From Methylibium sp035476815 (GTDB lineage Bacteria; Pseudomonadota; Gammaproteobacteria; Burkholderiales; Burkholderiaceae_C): 62,096 nt of DNA. Numbering within the stretch: position 1 is the first letter of the stretch; each line of letters begins with the position of its first letter. Made by a program: the position numbers and the translations under genes. The stretch is taken from the NCBI GenBank assembly GCA_035476815.1, contig DATILD010000098.1, positions 1 to 62,096 on the forward strand, in the 5' to 3' direction. The notes below the pieces were generated by a model. The model was not told the origin of the DNA and ran no database searches. It saw only the letters and a program-made list of their open reading frames with translations. Below are positions 10,305 through 19,189 of this stretch, piece by piece.

Positions 10305-11284
10305 CGGTTGACGTCGACGACGGCGCGGCCCTGCAGCCGGCCTTCGAGCAGATCGGTGGCGGCCGCGATCGCCTCGCTCAGCGCGATCTCGTGCGACATG
10401 CCGGCCAGCGTGGCCGGCGGCACATGGGCGGCCAGCAGGTCCCAGGCCTGGGCGCGCAGCGCGTTCGGCGTCAGCACGCAGTTGATGCCGTAGAGCGTGA
10501 CGCCGCGCAGGATGAAGGGCATCACCGTCGCGGGGAAGTCGGCACCCTGGGCCAGGCCGCAGGCGGCGACGGCACCGTTCCACTGCGTCGCCGCGCAGGC
10601 GTTGGCGAGCGTGTGGCTGCCGACGGTGTCGACCACGCCGGCCCAGCGTTCGCTCTGCAGCGGCCGGCCGGGCTCGGCGAGGCTGCTGCGGTCGATCAGC
10701 TCGGCGGCGCCGAGCCCGCGCAGGTAGTCGGCGGTCGACGCGCGGCCGCTGGCGGCGTGGACCTCGTAGCCGAGCTTCGCGAGCAGCAGCACCGCGATCG
10801 CGCCGACGCCGCCGCTGGCGCCGGTGACCAGCACCGGCCCGTCGGCCGGCGCGAGCCCGTGGCGGCGCAGCGCCTGCACGCACAGCGCCGCGGTGTAGCC
10901 CGCGGTGCCGATCGCCATCGCGTCGTAGGCGCGGTAGGCGGCCGGCAGCTTCAGCAGCCAGCCGGCGGCGAGCCGGGTCTTCTGCGTCAGGCCGCCGTGG
11001 CGGTTCTCGCCCAGGCCCCAGCCGTTGACGACCACCGCGTCGCCCGGCTGCCACGCCGGGTCGCGACTGGCCTCGACGACACCGGCCAGGTCGATGCCGG
11101 GGATCATCGGAAAGGACTTCAGGATCGCGCCGCGGCCGGTGATCGCCAGCGCGTCCTTGTAGTTGAGGCTCGAGTACTGCACGCGCACCGTGACCTCGCC
11201 CTCGGGCAGGTCGGCATCAATCAGCTCGACGAGGGCGGGCGCGGCGGCGGCGCCCTTGCCGTGCACCATCAAGGCCTTGAACAT
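10301..11284 (-). CDS. acuI: AcuI/YhdH-family acrylyl-CoA reductase (NADPH), MDR superfamily
   Basis: A 327-residue zinc-free medium-chain reductase, close to the usual length for AcuI/YhdH. It starts MFKALMV, with the conserved SSLNYKDALAITGRG and PGIDLAGVV segments, and a nucleotide-binding GASGGVGAIAVLLLAKLGYEV. AcuI reduces the toxic intermediate acryloyl-CoA to propionyl-CoA; YhdH shares the fold. AAGGAGCACGC precedes the ATG at 11284, and the start overlaps the upstream receptor gene by 16 bp, so the two are probably coupled. It is the last gene of the minus-strand acyl-CoA block. Its stop codon falls inside the palindromic element, so a few terminal residues may have been altered by that insertion. 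Confidence 0.9.
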   Translation of the reverse strand: MFKALMVHGKGAAAAPALVELIDADLPEGEVTVRVQYSSLNYKDALAITGRGAILKSFPMIPGIDLAGVVEASRDPAWQPGDAVVVNGWGLGENRHGGLTQKTRLAAGWLLKLPAAYRAYDAMAIGTAGYTAALCVQALRRHGLAPADGPVLVTGASGGVGAIAVLLLAKLGYEVHAASGRASTADYLRGLGAAELIDRSSLAEPGRPLQSERWAGVVDTVGSHTLANACAATQWNGAVAACGLAQGADFPATVMPFILRGVTLYGINCVLTPNALRAQAWDLLAAHVPPATLAGMSHEIALSEAIAAATDLLEGRLQGRAVVDVNR

Positions 11285-12105
11285 GCGTGCTCCTTCGTCG
11301 CGGCGTGCTGCCGTTCGGCCCAGCCGGTGATGATGCGCTGCAGCGCGTCGAGCCCGTCGGTCAGCGCCGCCGGCCCGGGCTGCAGGATCAGCGGCGACTT
11401 GATCTCGTGCAGCTCGCCGTCGCGCACGGCGGGCACGTCCTGCCAGCCGGGCCGCGCGGCGACCTGCTCGGGCCGGAACTTCTTGCCGCACCAGGAGCCG
11501 ATGATGAGGTCGGGCGCGGCGCGCACGATCTCCATCGGGTCGGCGACGATGCGGTCGCGTCCCATCGCGGCGCGGCCGCGCTCGGGAAAGATGTCGTCGC
11601 CGCCGGCGATGCCGATCAGCTCGCTGACCCACTGGATCGCCGAGATCGCCGGCGTGTCCCATTCCTCGAAGTAGACGCGCGGACGGCGCTCGAGCGTGGC
11701 GGCGGTGGCCGCGACCGCATCGATGCGGGCCCGCAGCTCCCCCACGAGGCGCTGCGCCGCCGCGGTCGCGCCGACCAACGCCCCCAGCCTCAGCACATAG
11801 CCGAGGATCTGCGCGACCGAGCGGTGGTTGGCGATCCAGACCTCGACGCCCTGCTTCACCAGCGCCTGCGCGATGTCGGCCTGCATGTCCGAGAAGCCGA
11901 TCGCGAGGTCGGGCTTCAGGTCGAGGATCTGCTCGATCTTCGCGCTGGTGAAGGCCGAGATGCGCGGCTTCTCCTGCCGCGCGCGCGGCGGCCGCACCGT
12001 GAAGCCGGAGATGCCGACGATGCGCGCCTCTTCGCCGAGGGCATAGAGCACCTCGGTCGGTTCCTCGGTCAGGCAGACGATGCGCTCGGGCAGGGCGGGC
12101 TGCAC
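11269..12105 (-). CDS. cobalamin-binding / helical-backbone metal receptor protein (BtuF fold)
   Basis: About 278 residues with the features of ABC-type cobalamin or iron-chelate receptors: RIVCLTEEPTEVLYALGE, then IEQILDLKPDLAIGFSD, IANHRSVAQIL, and late IVRAAPDLIIGSWCGKKF. There is no signal peptide, so it may be cytoplasmic. Related Burkholderiales proteins also lack one as far as I recall. The start is uncertain: the GTG at 12105, nine bases past the acyl-CoA dehydrogenase stop, is the first reasonable choice and has no strong ribosome site. Its place beside a cobalamin adenosyltransferase and B12-dependent IcmF suggests corrinoid handling, but the ligand is not proven by sequence. Confidence 0.75.
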   Translation of the reverse strand: MQPALPERIVCLTEEPTEVLYALGEEARIVGISGFTVRPPRARQEKPRISAFTSAKIEQILDLKPDLAIGFSDMQADIAQALVKQGVEVWIANHRSVAQILGYVLRLGALVGATAAAQRLVGELRARIDAVAATAATLERRPRVYFEEWDTPAISAIQWVSELIGIAGGDDIFPERGRAAMGRDRIVADPMEIVRAAPDLIIGSWCGKKFRPEQVAARPGWQDVPAVRDGELHEIKSPLILQPGPAALTDGLDALQRIITGWAERQHAATKEHACSRP

Positions 12106-12113
12106 GGCGCGGC

Positions 12114-13907
12114 TCAGAACTGCTCGTCGGCGTAGGCCAGCGTCGCGTCGGCGCCCTGCACGACCGTGTGCGCGAGGCCGGGCGCGGCGCTGAGCACATG
12201 GTCGGCGTAGAAGCGTGCGCTCAGCAGCTTGGCGTTCAGGAAGTCGCGGTCGGCCCCGGGTTCGGCGAGGCCGCGCTGCGCGGCCAGCGCCGCGCGTGCC
12301 ATCTGCCAGCCGCCGGCGACGATGCCGAACAGCTCGAGCAGCGGCACCGCGCCGGCCAGCGGCGCCGCGACCCGCGGGCCGTACTGCGACAGCACGTAGG
12401 CCACGGCCTCGCGCAGCGCCGCGATGCCGCGGTCCAGCGCCGCGGCGATCGCCGCCAGGCCCTCGTCGTCGGCGCGCACCAGCTGCGCATGGACCTCGGC
12501 CATCGCGGCGATCAGCTCGCCGATCGTGCGGCCGCCGTCGCGCGCGATCTTGCGGCCGATCAGGTCGGCCGCCTGGATGCCGGTCGTGCCCTCGTAGATC
12601 GGCGTGATGCGCGCGTCGCGCAGGTGCTGGGCGGCGCCGGTTTCCTCGATGAAACCCATGCCGCCATGGACCTGCACGCCCAGCGAGGCGACCAGCACCG
12701 ACGACTCGGTGCTCCAGCCCTTGACGATCGGGATCATCAGGTCGACGAAGCGCTGGCGCTCGGCGCGCACCGCCGCGTCGGGGTGGGCCGCGGCGGCGTC
12801 CATCGCCGCGGCGACCACGCCGGCCACGGCGCGCAGCGCCTCGGTGCGCGACTTCATCTGCAGCAGCATGCGCCGCACGTCGGGGTGGCGCAGGATCGCG
12901 ACCTTGTCGCGGCCCTTCGCGCCCGCCTCCGTGCCCTGCACGCGGCCGCGCGCATAGGCCACCGCGCGCTGGGTGGCGCGCTCGCACAGGCCCACGCCCT
13001 CGAGGCCGACCGAGTAGCGCGCCGCGTTCATCATGATGAACATGTATTCGAGGCCGCGGTTGGCCTCGCCGACCAGCCAGCCGGTCGCGCCCTCGCCGTC
13101 GCCGAAGGCCAGCACCGCGGTCGGGCTGCCGTGGATGCCGAGCTTGTGCTCGATCGACACGCAGCGCACGTCGTTGCGCGAGCCCAGGCTGCCGTCGGCA
13201 TTGACCAGGAACTTCGGCACCACGAACAGCGAGATGCCCTTGACGCCCTCGGGCGCGTCCGGCGTGCGCGCCAGCACCAGGTGGACGATGTTGTCGGTGA
13301 GGTCGTGCTCGCCGTAGGTGATGAAGATCTTCTGGCCGTGCACGCGGTAGCTGCCGTCGGCCTGGGGCAGGGCGCGGCTGCGCACCGCGGCGAGGTCCGA
13401 GCCGGCCTGCGGCTCGGTCAGGTTCATCGTGCCGGTCCACTCGCCGCTGACCATCTTCGGCAGGTACATCGCCTGCTGCGCGGCGCTGCCGCACAGCTCC
13501 AGCGCCTCGATCGCGCCGCGCGTGAGCATCGGGCACAGCGCGAAGGCGACGTTGGCACCGTTCCACATCTCCTCGACCAGCGCCGACACCAGCCGCGGCA
13601 GGCCCTGGCCGCCATGCCCGGGCGGGCAGGACAGCGCGTTCCAGCCGCCCTCGACGAACTGCGCGTAGGCGGCGCGCCAGCCGGGCGCGGTCGCGACCTC
13701 GCCGTCCTGCCAGCGCGCGCCCTGGCGGTCGCCGACGGGGTTGAGCGGCGACAGCACGCCCTGGGCGAACTTGCCGGCCTCGTCGAGGATGGCGGTCGCG
13801 AGGTCGGGGGTGCAGTCCTCGAAGCCGGGCAGGGCGGCGACGGCATCGAGGCCGGCGAGCTCGTGCAGCACGAACTGCATGTCCTTCAGCGGCGCGGTGT
13901 AGTCCAT
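12114..13907 (-). CDS. acyl-CoA dehydrogenase, DmdC-like long form
   Basis: A 597-residue flavoprotein, longer than the common 380-residue dehydrogenases because of N- and C-terminal extensions, as in DmdC-type enzymes. It has MNLTEPQAGSDL and FITYGEHD in the FAD/substrate region, KLGIHGSPTAVL, and IYEGTTGIQAADLIGRK, whose Glu is the expected catalytic base. It introduces a 2,3 double bond in an acyl-CoA; the chain specificity is not readable. The ATG at 13907 lies 11 bp after the 3-hydroxyacyl-CoA dehydrogenase stop, so they share an operon. Within the block it could oxidise the butyryl-CoA made by IcmF. Confidence 0.93.
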   Translation of the reverse strand: MDYTAPLKDMQFVLHELAGLDAVAALPGFEDCTPDLATAILDEAGKFAQGVLSPLNPVGDRQGARWQDGEVATAPGWRAAYAQFVEGGWNALSCPPGHGGQGLPRLVSALVEEMWNGANVAFALCPMLTRGAIEALELCGSAAQQAMYLPKMVSGEWTGTMNLTEPQAGSDLAAVRSRALPQADGSYRVHGQKIFITYGEHDLTDNIVHLVLARTPDAPEGVKGISLFVVPKFLVNADGSLGSRNDVRCVSIEHKLGIHGSPTAVLAFGDGEGATGWLVGEANRGLEYMFIMMNAARYSVGLEGVGLCERATQRAVAYARGRVQGTEAGAKGRDKVAILRHPDVRRMLLQMKSRTEALRAVAGVVAAAMDAAAAHPDAAVRAERQRFVDLMIPIVKGWSTESSVLVASLGVQVHGGMGFIEETGAAQHLRDARITPIYEGTTGIQAADLIGRKIARDGGRTIGELIAAMAEVHAQLVRADDEGLAAIAAALDRGIAALREAVAYVLSQYGPRVAAPLAGAVPLLELFGIVAGGWQMARAALAAQRGLAEPGADRDFLNAKLLSARFYADHVLSAAPGLAHTVVQGADATLAYADEQF

Positions 13908-13918
13908 GGCGGGTCGAT

Positions 13919-14767
13919 TCAGTAGCTGTAGAAGCCGCGGCCGCTCTTGCGGCCCAGGCGGCCGGCGGCCACCATTTCCTTGAGCAGCGGCGCGGGGCGG
14001 TACTTGGGGTCGTCGAAACCGTCGCTGAACACCTGCATCACCGCCAGCAGCGTGTCCAGGCCGATCAGGTCGGCCAGCGCCAGCGGGCCGATCGGCTGGC
14101 CGCAGCCCAGCGTCATGCCGGCGTCGATGTCCTCGGCGCTCGCCAGGCCCTCCTGCAGCACGAAGATCGCCTCGTTGATCATCGGCACCAGGATGCGGTT
14201 GACCGCGAAGCCGGGGCTGTTCTTCACCGCGATCGGCGTCTTGCCGATGGCCTTGACGAAGGCCAGCGCGCGCTCGAGCGTCGCGTCGGCGGTCTGCAGG
14301 CCGCCGATCACCTCGACCAGCGCCATCAGCGGCACCGGGTTGAAGAAATGCATGCCGACGAAGCGCTCGGGCGCCTTCACCGCGGCGGCGAGCTCGGTGA
14401 TGCTGATCGACGAGGTGTTGGTCGCGATCACCGCGTCCTCGCGCACCACCTCGGCGAGCTGCTTCAGGATGCGCAGCTTCAGCTCCAGGTTCTCGGTCGC
14501 GGCCTCGATCACCAGGTCGGTGCCGGCCAGGGCCGCGTAGTCGGTCGTGCCCTGCACGCGCGCCAGCGCGGCGGCGCTGGCGGCGGCGCCGAGCTTGTCC
14601 TTCTTGACCAGCCGCTCCAGGCTGTGGCCCAGCGTCGCGAGGCCGCGCGCGACCGCGGCGTCCGACACGTCGACCAGCGTCACGTCCAGCCCGGCCATCG
14701 CGCACACCTGCGCGATGCCGTTGCCCATGGTGCCGGCGCCGATGACGCCGATCTTCTCGTTCTTCAT
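13919..14767 (-). CDS. hbd: 3-hydroxybutyryl-CoA dehydrogenase
   Basis: A 282-residue NAD(P)-dependent enzyme, normal for stand-alone 3-hydroxyacyl-CoA dehydrogenases. The N-terminal Rossmann motif is IGVIGAGTMGNGIAQ. The catalytic region MHFFNPVPLMALVEVIGG contains the conserved His-Asn-Pro set, and SPGFAVNRILVPMINEA is the C-terminal domain signature. AAGGACAAACCTGC precedes the ATG at 14767. It oxidises (S)-3-hydroxybutyryl-CoA to acetoacetyl-CoA, the step before thiolysis. It lies between the acyl-CoA dehydrogenase and the cobalamin adenosyltransferase, consistent with a route from IcmF-derived butyryl-CoA to acetyl-CoA. Confidence 0.95.
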   Translation of the reverse strand: MKNEKIGVIGAGTMGNGIAQVCAMAGLDVTLVDVSDAAVARGLATLGHSLERLVKKDKLGAAASAAALARVQGTTDYAALAGTDLVIEAATENLELKLRILKQLAEVVREDAVIATNTSSISITELAAAVKAPERFVGMHFFNPVPLMALVEVIGGLQTADATLERALAFVKAIGKTPIAVKNSPGFAVNRILVPMINEAIFVLQEGLASAEDIDAGMTLGCGQPIGPLALADLIGLDTLLAVMQVFSDGFDDPKYRPAPLLKEMVAAGRLGRKSGRGFYSY

Positions 14768-14783
14768 GCAGGTTTGTCCTTCT

Positions 14784-15344
14784 TCAGGGTTGGCGGTCGC
14801 GGTTCCACTGCGTCTCGGCGCTGCCGCCGGCGCGCGCCAGCACGCGCGCCATCACGAACAGCAGGTCCGACAGTCGGTTCAGGTACTGGCGCACGCTGCG
14901 GCTGACGGCCTGCGACTCGGCCAGCTCGCAGACCGCGCGCTCGGCGCGCCGGCACACCGTGCGGCCCACATGGGCCTGGGCGGCCGCCAGCGTGCCGCCG
15001 GGGCGGATGAATTCCTGCAGCCGCGGCAGCGTCGCATTGGCCTCGGCCAGCCAGGTGTCGAGCGCGGCCACGCGCTCGGGTTTGAGCAGGGTGTAGCCGG
15101 GGATGCTGAGCTCGCCGCCGAGGTCCAGCAGGTCCTGCTGCACCTCGGCCAGCAGCGCCGGCATCGCGAGGGCGTCGTCGGGCACGCCGAAGGCGAGCAG
15201 CAGGCCGACGGCGCAGTTGAGCTCGTCGACATCGCCCATCGCGGCGACGCGCGGGTCGTGCTTGGCGACGCGGCTGCCGTCGCCCAGGCCGGTGCTGCCG
15301 TCGTCGCCGGTGCGGGTCGCGATCGCGGAGAGTCGGTTGCCCAT
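14784..15344 (-). CDS. pduO: PduO-type ATP:cob(I)alamin adenosyltransferase
   Basis: A 186-residue all-helical enzyme with the N-terminal ATP-binding signature TRTGDDGSTGLGDGSR, the GDVDELNCAVG segment and the C-terminal ...LNRLSDLLFVMAR region. It transfers the adenosyl group of ATP to cob(I)alamin, making coenzyme B12. It follows the small FGHG-family gene by one base (TGA 15346-15348, ATG at 15344) and lies in the operon begun by IcmF, the only adenosylcobalamin enzyme in the window. It therefore very likely charges and reloads that mutase. Confidence 0.95.
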   Translation of the reverse strand: MGNRLSAIATRTGDDGSTGLGDGSRVAKHDPRVAAMGDVDELNCAVGLLLAFGVPDDALAMPALLAEVQQDLLDLGGELSIPGYTLLKPERVAALDTWLAEANATLPRLQEFIRPGGTLAAAQAHVGRTVCRRAERAVCELAESQAVSRSVRQYLNRLSDLLFVMARVLARAGGSAETQWNRDRQP

Positions 15345-15345
15345 G

Positions 15346-15666
15346 TCAGTGCGTCTGCGGTGGCGCGGCGGCGGGCCGCGCGTGGGCCGCCTGCGCGGCG
15401 GCGAGGAACAGGGCCTGCAGCGACGGGTCGCGGCTGTCGTCGGCGGCGGTGCGGCAATAGGTCCAGTGCTCGGCCGGCACCTCGGCGCCGGCGTGCACCG
15501 CCATGCCGAGGCGGATCACCGCCAGCCGGCCATGGCCGAAGCCGATGCTGCGCGCCAGCAGCGACAGCGCGCTGTCGCGGGCCAGCACGACGCTGCCCGT
15601 GCAGGCGCCGGGCCGGGCCGCCGCTTGCACGGCGCGCTTGAGTTCGCGAACGACCTGTCGGCTCAT
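15346..15666 (-). CDS. small conserved protein of unknown function, FGHG family (copy A)
   Basis: A 106-residue protein with no signal peptide or membrane helix, behind a strong ribosome site (GGAGGTTGCCC before the ATG at 15666). Residues about 31-72 align without gaps to the small protein at 22691-22966; by hand 24 of 42 positions are identical, including the core FGHG-x-LAV-x-RL and the block HW-x-x-CR. Both copies sit next to acyl-CoA genes: this one between IcmF and the cobalamin adenosyltransferase, the other before a thiolase. I do not recognise a named family. The tail is Ala/Pro/His-rich and probably disordered. Confidence 0.75.
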   Translation of the reverse strand: MSRQVVRELKRAVQAAARPGACTGSVVLARDSALSLLARSIGFGHGRLAVIRLGMAVHAGAEVPAEHWTYCRTAADDSRDPSLQALFLAAAQAAHARPAAAPPQTH

Positions 15667-15735
15667 TGGGCAACCTCCGTGCTCCGCACTCCGGAATTCG
15701 CCTTGGGAGCGGCCCTGCGGCTCATGCCCGGGCCC

Positions 15736-18700
15736 TCACATGCTGCGGCGGTACTGCCCGCCGACCTCGAACAGCGCGCCGGTGATCTGTCCGAGCGAGC
15801 AGCAGCGCACCGCGTCCATCAGCACGTCGAAGACGTTGCCGTTGTCGATGACGGTCTGCTGCAGCCGCGCCAGCATCGCCGGCGCCGCGTCGGCATGGCG
15901 CTCGTGGAAGTCGCGCAGGCGGGTGAGCTGGCTGCGCTTCTCGTCGTCGGTCGAGCGGGCCAGCTCGATCTGATCGGGCACCGCGTCGCCATGCGGGTTG
16001 CGGAAGGTGTTGACGCCGATGATCGGGTACTCGCCGGAGTGCTTGAGCATCTCGTAGTGCATGCTCTCCTCCTGGATCTTGCTGCGCTGGTAGCCGGTCT
16101 CCATCGCGCCCAGCACCCCGCCGCGCTCGGCGATCTTCTCGAACTCCTTCAGCACCGCCTCCTCGACCAGCTCGGTCAGCTCGTCGATGATGAAGGCGCC
16201 CTGGTTCGGGTTCTCGTTCTTCGCCAGGCCCCACTCGCGGTTGATGACCAGCTGGATCGCCATCGCGCGGCGCACGCTCTCCTCGGTCGGCGTGGTGATC
16301 GCCTCGTCGTAGGCATTGGTGTGCAGCGAGTTGCAGTTGTCGTAGATCGCGATCAGCGCCTGCAGCGTGGTGCGGATGTCGTTGAACGCGATCTCCTGCG
16401 CGTGCAGGCTGCGGCCGCTGGTCTGCACGTGGTACTTGAGCTTCTGGCTGCGCTCGTTGGCACCGTAGCGCTCGCGCATCGCCACCGCCCAGATGCGTCG
16501 CGCCACGCGGCCCAGCACCGTGTACTCCGGGTCCATGCCGTTGCTGAAGAAGAACGACAGGTTGGGTGCGAAGTCGTCGATGTGCATGCCGCGGGCCAGG
16601 TAGGCCTCGACGAAGGTGAAGCCGTTGGACAGCGTGAAGGCCAGCTGGCTGATCGGGTTGGCCCCGGCCTCGGCGATGTGGTAGCCCGAGATCGACACCG
16701 AGTAGAAGTTGCGCACCTGGTGGTGCACGAAGTGCTCGGCGATGTCGCCCATCACCTTGAGGCTGAACTCGGTCGAGAAGATGCAGGTGTTCTGGCCCTG
16801 GTCTTCCTTGAGGATGTCGGCCTGCACCGTGCCGCGCACGTTGGCGACGGCCCAGGCGCGGATCTTGGCCGCCTCGGTGTCGGTCGGCTCGCGGCCGTTG
16901 TCGGCCTGGAATTTCTCCAGTTGCTGATCGATCGCGGTGTTCATGAACATCGCCAGGATCGACGGCGCCGGACCGTTGATCGTCATGCTGACCGAGGTGC
17001 TCGGGTTGCACAGGTCGAAGCCCGAGTAGAGCACCTTCATGTCGTCGAGCGTCGCGATGCTGACGCCCGAGTTGCCGATCTTGCCGTAGATGTCGGGCCG
17101 CAGGTCCGGGTCGTTGCCGTAGAGCGTGACCGAGTCGAAGGCGGTCGACAACCGCTTGGCCGGCATGCCCTCGCTGACCAGCTTGAAGCGGCGGTTGGTG
17201 CGGAAGGCGTCGCCCTCGCCGGCGAACATGCGGGTCGGGTCCTCGCCCTCGCGCTTGAAGGCGAAGGTGCCGGCGGTGTAGGGGAAGCTGCCGGGCACGT
17301 TGTCGAGCATCAGCCACTGCAGGAGCTCGCCGTGGCATTCGTACTTGGGCAGCGCGACCTTGCGGATCTTGCTGCCCGACAGGCTGGTCGTCACCAGCGC
17401 GGTGCGGATCTCCTTGTCGCGGATCTTCACCACGTACTCGTCGCCGGCATAGGCCTGCTGCATCTCCGGCCATTGCGCGAGCAGCTTGTGCGCGTCGGGG
17501 GCGAGCCGGGCGTCGCGCTCCTTCGCCAGGTCGATCGCCGCCTCGGCGGCGCGCGGCTTGTCGGGCTTGCCTTCGGCCAGCATGCGGGCCGCGGCGCGCA
17601 GTTGCTGCGCCTCGCGCGCGATCGCAGCCTGCGCGCGCGCGCGCCGCTTGTAGCCGCGCACCGTGTCGGCGATGTCGGCCAGGTAGCGCACCCGCGCCCC
17701 CGGCACGATCGCGACCTGGTGGGTGCTGTGGCGCGTCGCCACCGGCGGCAGCCGGCCCGGCTTGAGCGGCAGGCCGAGGGCCGCGAGCCGCTGGGCCAGC
17801 GCCTGGTAGAGCGCGGTGACGCCGTCGTCGTTGAAACGGCTGGCCATGGTGCCGAACACCGGCATGGTGTCCGGCGCCTGCGTGAAGGCCTCGCGGTTGC
17901 GCTGCACCTGCTTGGCGACGTCGCGCAGCGCGTCGGCCGCGCCCTTGCGGTCGAACTTGTTGATCGCGACGAACTCGGCGAAGTCGAGCATGTCGATCTT
18001 CTCGAGCTGGCTGGCGGCGCCGAACTCGGGCGTCATCACGTACATCGGCACGTCGACCAGCGGCACGATGGCCGCGTCACCCTGGCCGATGCCCGAGGTC
18101 TCGACGATCACCAGGTCGAAGCCGGCGGCCTTGCAGGCCGCGATCACGTCGGGCAGTGCCTGGCTGATCTCGCTGCCGAAGTCGCGCGTCGCCAGGCTGC
18201 GCATGAAGACTCGAGCCCCCTGGCTCCAGGGCGCGATCGCGTTCATGCGGATGCGGTCGCCGAGCAGCGCGCCGCCGCTCTTGCGGCGCGAGGGGTCGAT
18301 GCTGATCACGGCGACGCGCAGCGCGTCGTCCTGGTCCAGCCGCAGCCGGCGGATCAGCTCGTCGGTCAGGCTGGACTTGCCGGCGCCGCCGGTGCCGGTG
18401 ATGCCGAGCACGGGGATCGGCCGGTCCTTGGCCGCCGCGTGCAGCGCGGCCGTCAGCGCCGGGTCGGCCTGGCGGTTCTCGAGCGCCGTGATCAGCTGCG
18501 CCAGCGCGCGCCAGGCCGCTTCGCTGTGGGGTTGGCCATGGCCCTGCAGCGCGCCGAGGTCGGTCGGCGCATGGACCGACAGGTCGTGGTCGCAGCGCAT
18601 CACCATCTCGCCGATCATCCCGGCCAGGCCCATGCGCTGGCCGTCTTCGGGGCTGAAGATGCGGCGCACGCCGTAGTCCTGCAGCTCGGTGATCTCGCTC

Positions 18701-19041
18701 GGCACGATCACGCCGCCGCCGCCGCCGAACACCTGGATGTGCTCGCCGCCGCGCTGCCTGAGCAGGTCGACCATGTACTTGAAGTACTCGACATGGCCGC
18801 CCTGGTAGCTGCTGATCGCGATGCCCTGGGCGTCCTCCTGCAGCGCGGCGGTGACGACCTCGTCGACCGAGCGGTTGTGGCCGAGGTGGATCACCTCGGC
18901 GCCCATGCTCATCAGGATGCGCCGCATGATGTTGATCGCGGCGTCGTGGCCGTCGAACAGCGCGGCCGCCGTCACGAAGCGCACCTTGTGCGTCGGACGG
19001 TACTCGGCGAGGGCCTTGAAGTCGGCGGACAGGTCGGTCAT
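15736..19041 (-). CDS. icmF: fused isobutyryl-CoA mutase IcmF
   Basis: A 1101-residue fusion in the IcmF order: cobalamin-binding domain (about 15-150; FDGHDAAINIMRR, with His32 the expected lower axial ligand), a MeaB-type G-protein chaperone (about 200-480; P-loop GTGGAGKS at 216-223, SIDPSRRKSGGALLGDRIRM), and a C-terminal mutase barrel (about 560-1101; IGNSGVSIATLDDM). It interconverts isobutyryl-CoA and n-butyryl-CoA, and the G-domain guards cofactor loading. The ATG at 19041 starts MTDLSADFKALAEYRP. It heads the minus-strand block with the adenosyltransferase. Two residues separate IcmF from methylmalonyl-CoA mutase specificity; the fusion order, not those residues, is my basis. Confidence 0.93.
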   Translation of the reverse strand: MTDLSADFKALAEYRPTHKVRFVTAAALFDGHDAAINIMRRILMSMGAEVIHLGHNRSVDEVVTAALQEDAQGIAISSYQGGHVEYFKYMVDLLRQRGGEHIQVFGGGGGVIVPSEITELQDYGVRRIFSPEDGQRMGLAGMIGEMVMRCDHDLSVHAPTDLGALQGHGQPHSEAAWRALAQLITALENRQADPALTAALHAAAKDRPIPVLGITGTGGAGKSSLTDELIRRLRLDQDDALRVAVISIDPSRRKSGGALLGDRIRMNAIAPWSQGARVFMRSLATRDFGSEISQALPDVIAACKAAGFDLVIVETSGIGQGDAAIVPLVDVPMYVMTPEFGAASQLEKIDMLDFAEFVAINKFDRKGAADALRDVAKQVQRNREAFTQAPDTMPVFGTMASRFNDDGVTALYQALAQRLAALGLPLKPGRLPPVATRHSTHQVAIVPGARVRYLADIADTVRGYKRRARAQAAIAREAQQLRAAARMLAEGKPDKPRAAEAAIDLAKERDARLAPDAHKLLAQWPEMQQAYAGDEYVVKIRDKEIRTALVTTSLSGSKIRKVALPKYECHGELLQWLMLDNVPGSFPYTAGTFAFKREGEDPTRMFAGEGDAFRTNRRFKLVSEGMPAKRLSTAFDSVTLYGNDPDLRPDIYGKIGNSGVSIATLDDMKVLYSGFDLCNPSTSVSMTINGPAPSILAMFMNTAIDQQLEKFQADNGREPTDTEAAKIRAWAVANVRGTVQADILKEDQGQNTCIFSTEFSLKVMGDIAEHFVHHQVRNFYSVSISGYHIAEAGANPISQLAFTLSNGFTFVEAYLARGMHIDDFAPNLSFFFSNGMDPEYTVLGRVARRIWAVAMRERYGANERSQKLKYHVQTSGRSLHAQEIAFNDIRTTLQALIAIYDNCNSLHTNAYDEAITTPTEESVRRAMAIQLVINREWGLAKNENPNQGAFIIDELTELVEEAVLKEFEKIAERGGVLGAMETGYQRSKIQEESMHYEMLKHSGEYPIIGVNTFRNPHGDAVPDQIELARSTDDEKRSQLTRLRDFHERHADAAPAMLARLQQTVIDNGNVFDVLMDAVRCCSLGQITGALFEVGGQYRRSM

Positions 19042-19189
19042 GGTCGGGGCTCCAGTGCTCGCGAGTCTAGGAGCGACCGGCCCTCGCCGGCGATAGCGAT
19101 ATCGACCGATTTCGGTGGCGGTTTTTGCCACCCCGCGGCGACGCGGGCCAGGGCCGGTCTGCAGCGAGTCGCGCAGACCGGCGGGGGCC

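Noticed and set aside
11269..13566. A 765-codon frame joining the metal receptor to upstream sequence
   Set aside because: The upstream part is another frame of the acyl-CoA dehydrogenase gene; receptor homology starts only at about 12105.
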